This document shows, in pieces, positions 24,852 through 36,559 of a stretch of 64,000 nt of DNA. Numbering within the stretch: position 1 is the stretch's first letter; every line of letters starts with the position of its first letter. Below the pieces are notes generated by a model. It made no database searches, had not been told where the DNA came from, and worked only from the letters and a program-made list of their open reading frames with translations. The translations under genes and the position numbers were made by a program. The stretch comes from Lactarius indigo (Eukaryota > Basidiomycota > Agaricomycetes > Russulales > Russulaceae), in NCBI GenBank assembly GCA_025766275.1, contig JAFKAC010000080.1:209078-273077 (forward strand), written 5' to 3'.

Positions 24852-25694
24852 GGTATCGAACCGCGCGAACCTGCTGCCCCTGGTGGGGAGGGGTCAACTC
24901 CGTACTGTCACCACTGGGAGGTGTCAGACCTGTGGCAAAAGGAAAGCGGGACTGAGTGGGAGTGATGCAGGTCTACTGTAATGACAAGTCGTGGGGTCGG
25001 GGGTGGTGAACGAGTAGGGAAAGGAAGTTGGGAGTTCGCACACAATCCTGACTCATTTGTGGAGCATCGGAAAAGAGTGTCTGTTGTACGGTTGTCGTTA
25101 GTTCAGATTTTGACTTGGTATTCCGAGACATTGACTTGGGATGTTTTGATGTTAGATGGATGTTGTGTGTTGTAATGTTGAGATCTCTTGATGTCTTCAG
25201 TTGTTAACTTGCGATGTTCCGATATCGGATGTCGGGCTGAATGTCTCCTCAATGAAATCTGAGGATTAGTGGATATTATATTAGGAATATGAGTCACTAT
25301 GTGACCAGGATGAGTAACCCGAATTCATTGGCAATGAATGTGCGAAGCACATTGAAAGTTTAGAAGTAAATATATTTACAATATATTTACAATGTATCTG
25401 ATGGCATAACCCTTTCTTTATTGTAGAGTACATCATAAATAAGTTCACACTGTCTTGCATGTCAATATTTTAGACGTTTCTCGAATATATTTCTCATAAA
25501 ATTAACATAAAAATTCACACAACATTATACTCTGCCCACAGTGTGTACCTTTTTGGGTAGCCTGAGTCAGCCAAGCCAACGAAACCACACTGGTCTAACG
25601 CGTGTGAATTCGACCCTCAAATTGTACAGACAAGTCAAGCCCTGGGTCTGAAGCTCTGAAGATTCGAATCCCCCCCCCCGTCGTCCCTCCTCTG
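24852..25694. other. Intergenic; AT-rich segment, then target site of the LTR
   Basis: No gene is seen. 25310-25530 is AT-rich with a small direct repeat (atatatttacaat twice near 25370-25392). A C-run lies at about 25670-25678. The last five bases, ctctg, are the left target-site duplication of the solo LTR. Confidence 0.5.
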
Positions 25695-26205
25695 TGTTAC
25701 GGTACGGACTTGGTGATTCATTACATACGACTCATGACCGGTTATGACTACGGTCCGGTATCAGCATTAGTCATGGACTCTTACATCGTATCAGTCAGCA
25801 TAGCAGCTCGCATGTGATTGCGACTCATGTATGACTCATTCCTAGGATAGCTGTACTAGGGTTCGAGCTAGTTACGCTATTGGATAGTTATTATTCCAGC
25901 GGCGCTTTAAAGCCCGCGCGTATCTGTATAAATAGTCGTCCTAGAAGACCAAGAGTCTCCATCTTGGTCTTCTTCAATCCACCACTTGAATCATCTCTCG
26001 TCTGCCTTAGTCTTGGACTAAGAGTACCTCCACTGCTATCCACCAAGGGATACGCCTCTCTCTCTGCCTTCTGCTGCAGCGTGTGCCTGAGTGCCCCTGT
26101 TCAACTCGCGTTGGGTTGACACGTGACCCCCATTCGCATACCTTTCGCTAAGTCGATTACGCCTTCTACGAGTCCAAGTCGGACTAACACTGGTGGAGCG
26201 TAACA
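25695..26205. mobile_element. Solo LTR of an LTR retrotransposon (511 bp)
   Basis: The unit starts TGTTACGG and ends GCGTAACA, giving the TG...CA ends and a 7-bp terminal inverted repeat (TGTTACG/CGTAACA). It is flanked by a perfect 5-bp duplication, ctctg at 25690-25694 and 26206-26210. A TATAAATA box is at 25927-25934, followed by an 11-bp hairpin at 25943-25973, as expected for an LTR promoter and transcript start region. No primer-binding site, gag or pol follows, so the internal part was lost, most simply by LTR-LTR recombination. Gypsy or copia origin cannot be decided from the LTR alone. Confidence 0.85.
25927..25934 (+). promoter_or_regulatory. TATA box of the solo LTR
   Basis: TATAAATA lies 232 bp inside the LTR and about 10 bp upstream of a perfect hairpin. 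The position suits a U3/R promoter; the strand is inferred from the motif's orientation. Confidence 0.5.
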
Positions 26206-26219
26206 CTCTGCACAAACTG

Positions 26220-26960
26220 GCCAGAGGTCTGCGCGCTGTCTGCGCGCTGTTCACGTTGTCCGCCCGCCGACCTCTGGCCTTTTATGTGCTCTGGCCGCCC
26301 CTCACCGCCGCTCGTCGCCACTCGCCGCCGCTCACTCTCTCTGGTCGTTGCTCGTTGCCGCTCGTCACCGCTCATCGCTACTCGCCGCCCCTCGCTCGCT
26401 CTGGTCGCCGCTCGTCACCGCTCGCCTGCTCTGGTCGCCGCTCATCACCCCTCGCCGCCCCTTGCCTGCTCTGGTCGCCGCTCCTCGCTCGCTCTGGTCA
26501 CCGCTCGTCGCCCCTCACTGCCCCTTGCCTGCTTTGGTCGCCACTCGTCGCCGCTCGCCGCCGCTTGCCTGCTCTGGTCGCCACTCGCCGCCGCTCGCCT
26601 GCTCTGGTCGCCACTCGTCGCCCCTCGCCGCCCCTCGCTCTGGTTGCCGCCGCTTGTCACCCCTCACTCTGGTCGCCGCCCATCGCCGCTCCTCTGGCCA
26701 CCACGCAGCCGTTGGTGCCGCTGCCACCACCCTCGCTGTCACCGCCGCCACCACCCTCGCGTCGCCGCCGCCGCCACCGCTACCACCCTCACTGCCGGCG
26801 CTGGCACCCGCCCACCTTCAGACGACCATCGGGTGCCCCTGGATGCCTCGGACGCCCTCGGAAGGCCCTCGGACGCCCTCAGATGCCCTCAGACGCCCTC
26901 AGATGCCCTCAGACGCCCTCGGACAGCCCTCGCGCGCCCTCCTCTTGCCCCTCCACACCC
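26220..26960. repeat. GC-rich low-complexity array (ctctggtcgccgctcg-like)
   Basis: Imperfect tandem units built from ctctggtcgcc and gctcgtcgcc words run through 26280-26700, passing into ccaccaccctcg words and then, at 26870-26935, into an 11-bp repeat alternating cctcagacgcc and cctcagatgcc. All three forward frames are open over most of this, which is a composition effect; no gene is called. It lies about 135 bp beyond the stop codon of the hAT transposase. Confidence 0.75.
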
Positions 26961-27094
26961 CCCTTTCTCTTCCCACCCCCTTTTCCCTCTCTGGCCACCC
27001 CAGGTGAGTCGCACAGGTCCCCTACTTTTATGTAGTTCATTCCTAGGTACAAATACATGTATATAGCCTTGTTGCAAATAAATTTCTCTTTAAA

Positions 27095-30000
27095 CTACTG
27101 CTCACTAATGCCCCTGAGATAAGCCCTCAAGTCCTCAACTGGTCTGACTGCCTCCATTCCCTCCAGCTCTTCCATTTCATCCTTCTCTCCAAGCCCTTCA
27201 GTAAAATTGAGTTCCCTTTTATACTTTGCCTGGAACTTGAGTATCTGTATGGCTTCCATGCTGCCTGGCTTAAGGCGGTTCCTCCTAGCTCTAGCTGTCT
27301 CCTTGCTTGCTGAGAAGACACACTCACATGGGACTGAAGTGGCTTGAATGGGGAGTAAGTCCATGGCAAGCTTGAAGAGTGTTGGCCACTTTTTCTGGTG
27401 TTCCTGCCATTCCAACTACTGTCAGTACTCCCTAATAAAATGAACCATTCTACATACCTGCCAGAACTCAAGAATATTGGCATATTTGACTGGGGCTGCT
27501 AGATAGTCATCAACTTCACCTTCTAAGGTATTTGCCTGTGGTCTGTAGACAGGCATTGGGCCAATACCAAGGTTTGCCAAAGTGGCCTGCATGCCACCAA
27601 ATGGTTCAGGGGGTGGAGGGGGTACAGTTGATCTAGTAGGGGCTCTAGATGGTGTGTACAATGGTCTGAGCTACTTAGAATTTTAGTTTTAGAGTAGCAT
27701 GATAAAATTAAAAGCACTCACTGCATCAAGGAGGTGGCGCTTTACTGCTTCAGAAACATTTGATTGGTAGTGTTGCTTGAACCATTCAAGCTTTGTCAAA
27801 GGGTTAAGAACTGTTCACATGAGATGAGAAATTATGCAGAATATTAAGACAGCCACTCACCCATTGAAAGCTGATATACTGGAAGGTCAAGGGCCTGCAT
27901 AGAATATGGAACTATCTTCTCTGAAGCTTTTCCAATAATAAGACCAATGTCCTGTCTCTCAGTCTCCAAGGTATTTGCCAAGTCATTCAGGGTTTTTAAA
28001 AAGCCCTCAAATGCAGCAACTGTGCCACAAAGTGTTGGCGTCTTCTCATAAGAAAGTGATTGCTGATACCAGAAGGGGATCTAATAAATAAATTAATAGA
28101 CAATCAGAGAGAGAAAATGTCTGCACACCTGAAGAATTCTCTGAAGTCCCCCAAGGACCCTCCAATCTTCCTCATTTAATGGGTCTGGCCCTCCCTCCTG
28201 AGTAAACCTATCAATTGCCTAACTAAAAGTTAGCATTAGAATTTATTAAATGGCTTAAAAAATACCTCTCTCAAAATAAATGCCCTCTTGATCATTAAAT
28301 AGGCAGAGGACCACCTGGTCTCCACATCAAGAATTAATTGCAAAGGAGGCACATTTGACTCCTTTGCAATTGTAGAAAATATATCACGCCTTCGTGATGA
28401 GTTGCGGATCTATTATAAATAAATTAGAAAAAAAAAAGAAAAAAAGAAAAAACTCGGAAAAAGAAACAAGAAAAAGAAAAAGAAAAAGAAAAAGAAAAAG
28501 AAAAAGAAAAAGAAAAAGAAAAAGAAAAAGAAAAAGAAAAAGAAAAAGAAAAAGAAAAAGAAAAAGAAAAAGAAAAAGAAAAAGAAAAAGAAAAAGAAAA
28601 AGAAAAAGAAAAAGAAAAAGAAAAAGAAAAAGAAAAAGAAAAAGAAAAAGAAAAAGAAAAAGAAAAAGAAAAAGAAAAAGAAAAAGAAAAAGAAAAAGAA
28701 AAAGAAAAAGAAAAAGAAAAAGAAAAAGAAAAAGAAAAAGAAAAAGAAAAAGAAAAAGAAAAAGAAAAAGAAAAAGAAAAAGAAAAGAAAAGAAAAAGAA
28801 AAGAAAAGAAAAGAAAAAAAGACAAAAAAACTCGAAAAAAAGAAGGGAAAAAGAAGAAAAAAAAGAAAAAAAAAAAAGGAAAGGCTCACATAAACAATAA
28901 TTTGCTGAAGCCTTTTAACTTGGTCAAAACCAAGTTCAACTGCTTCCTCAAGCATTGCCTTGCATGCAAGATTTACAATATGGGCAAAGCATCTAAAAAG
29001 TGTTAGCAAAAAAATATTAAATAGTTTGACACTTACCTGATGTGGCACTGCTCTGCAGAAAACCCAGTATTAGGATATTGCTTCTTTAACTGAGTTTCTA
29101 GTGCCTCCATCATAGAGCTGTTGTTGGATGCATTATCTGTTGTTATCCAACCAATCTTTATTTAAAAAAAAATTAATTAGTCGAAATTTATATATAAAAT
29201 GAAGTAGACATTACCTTTCTTTCAAGCCCCATCCTAGTAATGATAAAATGAAAGACCTCAGCTAACCTCTCTCCAGTGTGGGACCCAGGAAAATAGACAA
29301 ATCCAATAAGGTCAGCTCTAAGGGTTAGCTTTTGCTGGCCATCTTGAGTCTGGATCTGCTCCAGCCAGTGAGCAGTAACAGCCATGTATGGCTTGAGGTC
29401 AGGGTCTGTCCACATGTCTGTGGTAAAAGAGACCCTCCCAAGGCAGCTTGTCTAAATAGAAGTTAGCCCTCAAGCACTAAGATATAATAATAAAATATTA
29501 CCTGAATATGCTGAGACAAATTGTGGAGTGCCTCTGTACAGTTCTCCACAATGCGCTTCTGCATAGTGGTCCTGTGAGGGATGTCTGCATCACTCAGCTC
29601 AGGGTGGAGTAGGAGACACAGGTGGCGGAACTCTGGTCTCTCCACAATCATCATAGGCTAAAAAAAAAAAAAAAACATTAAATAGGGAAAAAAAATTAAA
29701 ATTAAATAAAAAACCTGATCTGTGGCAACAATAAATTGCACAAGGCCATCTAAAAAGTTGTCTTGAGTGAAGGGAGTGCGGCGCCTAGCTTGATGCTCTA
29801 CAGGAACTCCAGTAACTCTTGCAACAGCTTCTTCTCCCTCTTTACCTCTCAGCTCAATTTTGAGTCTTTGGCACTCTGTAACCCACTCATCTGCATGGTG
29901 ATTGAGCAGATGGGACCGCAGAGGACCTGTTGCAGTAGTGGAGCGATATGAGTGTACTTTGATGGACGCATCCTCTTGATGAAGTATCCTACAAAAATAA

Positions 30001-30654
30001 TTTTTAGAAATAAAAATAAAAATAAGAATAAAAAACTCACAAGCAAAACTTGCACTGTTTCTTCCCATCAAGAGCCTGAAAAAACCTCAAGGTGTCATCA
30101 CCTGAGCCCAGCCTTGAACCAGCTTTTTGAGCCCTCCTTGGGCGGCGAGTTGGAGTTGGAGGGTCAGAGTTACCTTCCTGAGGGCTATTGAAATTAGCAC
30201 CACCCTCCTGAGAGCCATCTGACCCATTTCCAAGGTCAAAGTTCTCAGGTTGGGGTGAGCTAAGGCCTCCCTGTATTAAATTTGTTAAAAAATGATTATA
30301 AAATTAATAAAATAGATACTCACTTGATTGGCAGCCTGAGCAGGTGAAGAACCTGCAAAGGGGTCCTCTCCCTGCTGTGAGGGTCCAGGAGGGCCACCTG
30401 AAGCTGCAGAAGAGCCTAGATTAAAGTGCACATGTCTGGCACTGGCAACTGATGTCTGAGCAGCTGTGGATGAGACTAACACAATATGAGTGTATGGATA
30501 CCATCAAAACAATGAGCACATACCATCAAGCTGAAAAGACATCTCTAAAGCACCACCAGGAAGCTCCCACTGTTTGACCTGGCTCTTCTTGGTCTTTGGC
30601 CTTTTTGGAGTCCTCTTGGGTGTTGAAGGGGCCCTCTTCCTAGATCCAGCCATA
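27095..30654 (-). CDS. hAT-family transposase
   Basis: Multi-exon reverse-strand gene. From the 5' end: a basic N-terminus (MAGSRKRAPSTPKR, then KRPKTKKSQVK), a Ser/Pro/Gly-rich segment, and a BED-like zinc finger (QCKFC, then SHLLNHH after an intron). The RNase H-type core has FTTDMWTDP (first Asp, near 29425), GWITTDNASNN (second Asp, near 29145), CFAHIVNLACKAML near 28960, and VETRWSSAYLM near 28320. The C-terminal dimerisation region has DLLPIQATSVPCECVFSAS then ARRNRLKP near 27300, ending at 27095. I saw no break in the exons I joined, but not every junction was verified. Such enzymes move hAT elements and leave 8-bp duplications; the element's own ends were not both found. One intron (28410-28889) is filled by a long hexanucleotide array. 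Confidence 0.85.
28440..28880. repeat. (AAAAAG)n microsatellite inside a hAT intron
   Basis: From about 28466 to 28784 the hexamer AAAAAG repeats around 50 times with almost no interruption, then degrades into AAAAG and A-runs to 28878. It lies wholly inside the 480-nt intron 28410-28889 (donor gtgagc on the reverse strand, acceptor tag before ATCCGCAAC). On the sense strand the intron is a (CTTTTT)n pyrimidine tract. Confidence 0.95.
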
Positions 30655-31054
30655 GTAGACGTAGCCAAGAGTAGTACAAAAAAAAATAAAAGAAGCAAGC
30701 TGAAGTAGATCAGCTGAGATCAGGCAGAGATGAGGAGAGATGAGACTGTAGCAGACAGCAGGAGCCGAGACAAGAGCGTGGGAATGCGCGTCGTACATGC
30801 GGTGGCTGCGAAAATTCCTTGCCCTTGCATTGCACAACTCGCGTTCGTGCTCGCGAGCACCACTGGCATGGGTTTACGACCCACCCTCTCTCTTGGCCAC
30901 AAAGTAAGTGCTTCTTTTTTTTTTGCCTGGCTCACTGACTCGCCCACACGCGCCCTCGCAGGTAACAAGGCAGCGGCAGGACCTGCCCTGCGATAGCCAC
31001 GCCCCGAACCCCCAAGCCCCCAAGGCAGCCACAGCGATGGCGCCAGCCCTGGGG

Positions 31055-31795
31055 TGCGACGACCGCAACCGCAACCACGACCACGACCACAACTACGACC
31101 ACGACCACAACTACAACCACGACCACGACCGCAACCGCAACCGCAACCACGACCACGACCACCACGACCACCACGACCACCACGACCACCACGACCACCA
31201 CCGCGGCAACCGCGACCACCACGGCGACCACAACCACCACAGCGACCACCACGGCGACCACAACCACGATCACAACCACGATCGCAACCACGACCACGGC
31301 CACAACCACAACCACAACCGCAACCGCAACCGCAACCACGACCACGACCACCACGGCGACCACGACCACCACAGCGACCACCACGGCGACCGCGACCATG
31401 ACCATGGCGACCACAACCACAACCACAACCACCACCGCAGCGACTGTGACCGCAACTGCGACCACAACCACCACCGCGACCACCACCACCACCGCGGCAA
31501 CCGTGATGACCATCGCGACAACCGCAACGACAACCGCGACCACCACCACCACCGCGGCGACCGCGACCATGACCGTGACAACAACCACCACCGCAGCGAC
31601 CACGACCACCACCGCGGCAACCGCGACGACCATCGCGACGACTGCGACAACAACCACCACCACCACCACCACCGCGGCGACCACGACCACCACCGCGACC
31701 ACCACCACCACTGTGGCGACCACTACGACCACCACCGCGGCGACCGCGACCACCACCGCGACCACCACCGCCACCGCGGCGACGATGGCGATGCC
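31055..31795. repeat. GC-rich (GACCAC)-type low-complexity array
   Basis: About 740 bp of imperfect units such as cgaccacgaccacaac, caccacgaccac and caccgcggcgac. All frames on both strands are open because the units are multiples of three, giving artificial His/Asp/Asn, Gly/Arg and Thr/Ala chains. No gene is called. It starts about 400 bp upstream of the hAT start codon. Confidence 0.8.
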
Positions 31796-31989
31796 TTCGA
31801 CTCAGCCGCACCCGGGCAGTAGATAGAAAAAAAAAATGTATTCTCTATACTATGTAGTCTACAGCAATACAAATGTTTTATTTTATTTTTGTCAGAGTTT
31901 GCGCAAGGTCGTCTGAGGAGATGCCAAAAAAGAGGACTTACCCACTTTTCTTCTGAGAGCCCCAGCAGACACTGGAAACGCACGTTGAG

Positions 31990-32262
31990 CAAATATATTC
32001 CGTTTTTGGCCAGCTCGTTCCTGGCTCAGCCAGGCAGAATCCATTCTCGCCTGCTCACGCGTACTCACGAGCCGGGCGAGCCCTGCCTAATCTGGTCATT
32101 CCTAATCGAGCCTGGCTCAGCCCAGCTCAGCCAGCTCGCGAGCCGAGCTGAGCCAATTTTGGTCCTGAGCCAATGTGTCAGCTTGGCTCGGCTCAAAACA
32201 GCTCAGCTTGGCTGGCTCAGCCGATTTGAGCCGAGCCACGGCAACACTACCACTGAGTCAGA
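31990..32262. repeat. Subterminal-type GAGCC/GGCTC repeats; candidate hAT end
   Basis: Interleaved direct and inverted copies of ggctcag, agctcagc, gagccgagc and gctgagcc run from about 32020 to 32245 and stop at ccacggcaacacta (about 32262). Read outward-in on the reverse strand this starts TAGTGTTGCCGTGG, a plausible hAT-type terminal sequence. No matching end was found on the other side of the transposase, and no 8-bp duplication could be confirmed. Confidence 0.4.
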
Positions 32263-33690
32263 CGGTCACACTTAGTCAGGGTCCCATTTCGGAATATTTA
32301 GAACTCTGCTCGACCGAAGAGGCAAGAACCGCTCACGTGCACTTCTCCAAACAACCTGAGACATTCATGAGCGACCTCCAGACAACATCTAGACCTGCCT
32401 CAGCCGGGGTGTACTTGCTATTGATTGAACAGAGTGTCTGGAAGACAGAGTGTAGTGACCGTATGATCCAAGTACCTTTTCTCATGAGCACCAATTGTAA
32501 GAGCTAACAAGCCAGGCCATCCGCGTGTCGGGTGAATCGTATTTTCTATTTCGGGGTACAGTGTCCAGTCAGAAACAGGAGATCTTGTTTTCGTGATTCG
32601 GCCGTGATTCGGGGTCAACTACAGCGATCTTCCGCATCAGTTCAAAAAGCACAATAGAAGAGTATACAGTACTCCAGTGTAGGCCCGAAGAATTGGGAAT
32701 GCTTTGATGCTTTATCCAGGAGGTTGGTGATCCGAGTTGCGCCTTGTCGCCTGCGCCGAGAACGCCACATGCGTATTACGGCAATGTTTGGACCAGAATT
32801 TGATTTTCGGCTTAAATTCAATTCACTGTAACAGGCAACAGTCGTCTAGAGGACCTTCGCTACCTCTAGATCTACAGTAGGATTTATATGACCAGCGACT
32901 GCAGGTAATCCCCCGGGGGGAGATGAGGCGAATGCCCTATAAATAATAGACTGGGACGCTTGTCATGGGCGGATCTAAACGAACTGGGCGTATTGAATCA
33001 GGAAGCACGCACGGGAAGGTATCAGAGTAATATACCAGCCCAGGTCGTGCCAACTGCCAAGGAGCTTGTGAAGCCCGAAAGGACAGTCAGACACCCCACG
33101 ACGCCCAGATCTTGATTCCCCGCAATTTGTTGCACCTGAAACAACTTCAAACAAGCGATGACCGCATCGTAACATGGTAAGGCCAACTCGATCAAAAAAA
33201 ACTTTTGATGCTATCTACGTGTCTCTCCGCATCACTGGGCAATCCTTTTTCCCTTTCAGTTTAAGTTCTCGCATGCACGCTCCGCCGCCTCTACGTGTCT
33301 TACCACTAACGATTTCCCCTCTCCCATTCATCCCGACCCCGGTTGGACAACCCTTGAAGCTCGAAGCCTGAAGGATATCGGTCTGCTGCACCACTTGGCC
33401 AGTGGCAGCGTCAGCACCGTCCTTCATGGAGGAGCCGCCGCTTCCACTGCAACTGTTGGCGTCCAGCCTGGATATACTGAATATGTGCGTCCCAGTTTCT
33501 ATTTCGGAGGTCATGTGTTGACAGAGGGGCTCTACTTGTTCGTGCTGGCTGCATCTAGCGGGCGTTACTCTCTCATAGGTGCGTACATTCCTCCCTCTTG
33601 CCAGCCAAGTTGACTAACAAGACCATTTCTAGCTGCCTGTAGGTTCCCCATGTGGTTTGGCGTCCTGCCGGCGTTCCCTGATGATTAGCT
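32263..33690. other. Interval with no firm gene
   Basis: Short frames only. 33365-33600 might hold 5' exons of the DUF6533 gene downstream, but I could not join them. Confidence 0.35.
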
Positions 33691-33695
33691 CATAG

Positions 33696-35339
33696 ATGCC
33701 GTGTGCTTCTATGATTGGATTATATCGTTCGTTGAATCTCGGTGCTTATTGTGAATGTGGTTTGACTTCGGTGTTTTTAGGCTGGACCAAGAAGTTGCCT
33801 TTGTAAGCGTGTACCTTCCTCCTCACTCTCACCTGCCGAGGGGTGGTCGATGGATTACTCTAATTGTCGACTCACAGATCTACCCTGCTTCGTGGAATGT
33901 TGTGAAAGCAGCATATCTATTTTGCCGCTATTACCCACTGGTCATCGCACCGTTCCATTTCTGGGGTCTTCTCGCCGACCACGAGCAACACGTTTGCGAG
34001 TCATACTATCGTGTTCTTTTTGCTTGTACCATACCTACGGTGCGCCTATTCGCGATTCCCGTCTGATCTTTCCTCACAGTTAAATCATAGATATTGTCAG
34101 CGCAATGTAAGCACGACTAGGTCGCGTGCTCTACGAGCTGTCATTCACACCCACATTCTCAGTCATTCTGATGTTGCGTACATACGCGTTTTCTGGGAGG
34201 AAAAAAATTGTTCTCGCCATTCTTTCAATCACCCTCTTCGGTCTTTTCAGCGTTCTTATTTGGGTGGTCTGCAAGCATTTGACCCGTCTGTCCCAAAGGC
34301 TTTGTTTATCAATAAATATTCCTGACTCTTCAATGAATCACAGTGTCCCTCTTGTTCGTTGTCGTCAAACGCACCAGCTGTTTCGCCATTTCGGATCAAC
34401 CGAATTTCTTTCTAGGGGCGGCCGGTCCAGTACATGGGGCCAATTTAGGACAGTCCCCCTTTGCCTATCACCTAGGAGTGCGTCTAGGACTCTGGCGCGC
34501 TTGTCCGATTATACTGATAAAAGCTTTTTCTTGGTCAGATGATCTCTGTACGGTGGCGCTTGTGGCTTGCTATCACCTCTGCTGAATTAGGCTTCTTTTA
34601 GATACTCACAGCCTTGTTCGATGGCCTCAACATGTTCATTGTGGTTCGAGTGAGTCTAATGACCGTTACCTTATCTACCTAAATGACGACCATGGTAAAC
34701 CGGTATAGCACTGCATTCGGGAGCGTGGTACCTTCGGCCCGATAGGCCAGAGTTTTCTGAAGCAAGGCAGGTCGTGATCTGCCGAATGCATCATCGGCGT
34801 GGTCTGACATTTCTGGTTATGTAGGGGTACTCGTCTACGTCATCACGACATCGTTGAACATGTTGACGATTGGGACTTTTTTCAGGTGAGGGATCGCCAC
34901 GGACCATCTAGACCGCGATTACTGACTAGGTTTTGCCATAGCTCACGGCTGATGCATGAAGCCAAAGGCGTTGGCCCTTGGTTCGCGTACATTCTACCCT
35001 CCGCTCTGGTGATTGGTTTTTTCTCTTCCCAGTCATGTTCGCTTCGTTGATTCTTGACGCATCTCTCACTAGTCGTGCCGATTGTACGTGTGGTGCTCTC
35101 CGCGCGGTCTTTGTTGATTTCAAATTACTTTTTTTAGAGTGTTGATGTTGCGCCGGAAAGCGTCTCCGACAGAGACGGAACTCCGTATCGAATACTCGCA
35201 TATGGTCAACGAAGCCCTTGAGATGATCACCGTAGAATTACACCCTGAAGAGACATCTCAAGACTTCCTACCGTCCACCCCAACGTATGCTCAAGCTCAG
35301 CACCCCCCTGATATGTGCCATGACAAGCACGCGAGGTGA
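33696..35339 (+). CDS. DUF6533-family multi-pass membrane protein
   Basis: The diagnostic N-terminal DUF6533 motif is assembled from three exons: VCFYDWIISF (to 33730), LDQEVAF (33781-33800 region), then SWNVVKAAYLFCRYYPLVI to PT at about 34038. A further exon reads LMLRTYAFSGRKK then a hydrophobic helix (VLAILSITLFGLFSVLIW). Introns of about 50 nt with GT-AG ends separate these. The later helices (34340-35100) are spread over frames and not all junctions could be placed. The last exon, 35139-35339, is a charged cytoplasmic tail. The family is abundant in mushroom-forming fungi and has no known function. Start codon and complete intactness are unsure. Confidence 0.6.
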
Positions 35340-36559
35340 GAGTAACAATCGGTGTCGCGCGCTTGTGTTGTACTATGACTGAAGGTCATCGTAGAAGACT
35401 GGTATAAGTCTGTTGGCGAGCACCGTGTACAGTACTTTTCAGGTCTCAGCCCCCAGCGAGTGTAGGATTTTCAGCTGGAGGGTTATAGGGGTGCGAGACA
35501 TGCTTTGATGTGGAAATCGTACTGACGTCAGAGAGGAACAGTCACAATGGCTACAGGAATGTATAAGGAAACAATACATTGTATCATGCATGTAACTTAC
35601 CATCAGGCGGCCTAAGGCCCCAACCATTTATATTACTAGTTGAACACTAAGTAGCTTAAATTGTAAAAAAACTGTCAACAGTTTACTATAATATTTGATG
35701 CTGAAAACTTGTAGGGTCCTGAACAGTTCTTTGCGAATAGAAGGATCGTATGGGCTGTGCTTTTGAAGGAAAGGTGTCCGTGTATCTGCAGATTTATTGT
35801 GAGTGGAAAGTAATCACTCATCGGAGACAGAGGTCACCATGACAGCGAGGCAGAAAAGCGCCTAATGTTCAATTACCCGGAACTCGTCCATGTGAGATCG
35901 GCGCGCGATACAACAAGATTGGTAAGTCCAGGTTTGTAGAAAGGCATTGGGCAAAATCCGGTGGTGGCTCAGGCGGCGGCCGTGTGTGGCCAGTCATGGT
36001 CTGCTGCTGATCCAGGGATTCTACTGGTTGGGAAGCCCGTGTCGCATCGCGCCGTCAATTAGGTTCGCTTCGCGACTGGGGTTGTTCGCCCCATACTGCA
36101 CCCGCCACCCATTGACCGGCACGCACATCATGCAGTGTTCCCACGGCGGGGTCTGAGTGCCATATTGGTGCCCGTAGACAGGGTAGCCCAGGCATTCTCA
36201 GTTAGCTGGGATGACGGCCCAAGCACGCTTCACGCGCATAGTGTCCCGATACGCTGCAAGGGGGGTCGCGAGGCCGTGGGGGATCCCGGCGGCGAGAAGA
36301 AAGAGCACAGAGATCAGACGGCAACGCATGATTACGGGAGCCGCCGAGAAGGTATCTACGATACAGCGATTTATGCGGCGCCTTCAAGTTAGAGTCAGAT
36401 GTCGTGGGCCCGGCGGCCTGAGCATTGGAGCGCTGAAAGCCTGAGCAGGACGCAGAGCTTTTATCGTGTAAATTGGGGTCGGAACTGGACTTGAGGGGCG
36501 GCATTGTTAAAATGGTACAGTAGAAGGGACGGATCATACTTGAAAGTTGCCCCATCCCA
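35340..36559. other. Intergenic, no gene recognised
   Basis: Only short overlapping frames on both strands, none with a recognisable domain. Confidence 0.45.

Noticed and set aside
25645..25680. gattcgaatccc, resembling a tRNA B box, which would suggest a tRNA or SINE
   Set aside because: No matching A box at the right distance and no cloverleaf could be drawn; it runs into a C-run.
26193..27035. Ser/Leu/Pro/Arg-rich forward frames of up to 280 residues
   Set aside because: Open in three frames at once over a tandem array; composition artefact.
28394..28900. Lys/Arg chain and Ser/Phe chain frames
   Set aside because: Translation of the AAAAAG microsatellite in an intron.
30720..31822. Long frames on both strands giving Gly/Arg-, His/Asp-, Val/Ala- and Thr-rich chains
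   Set aside because: All arise from one GC-rich array whose units are multiples of three, so every frame stays open; no domain or start context.
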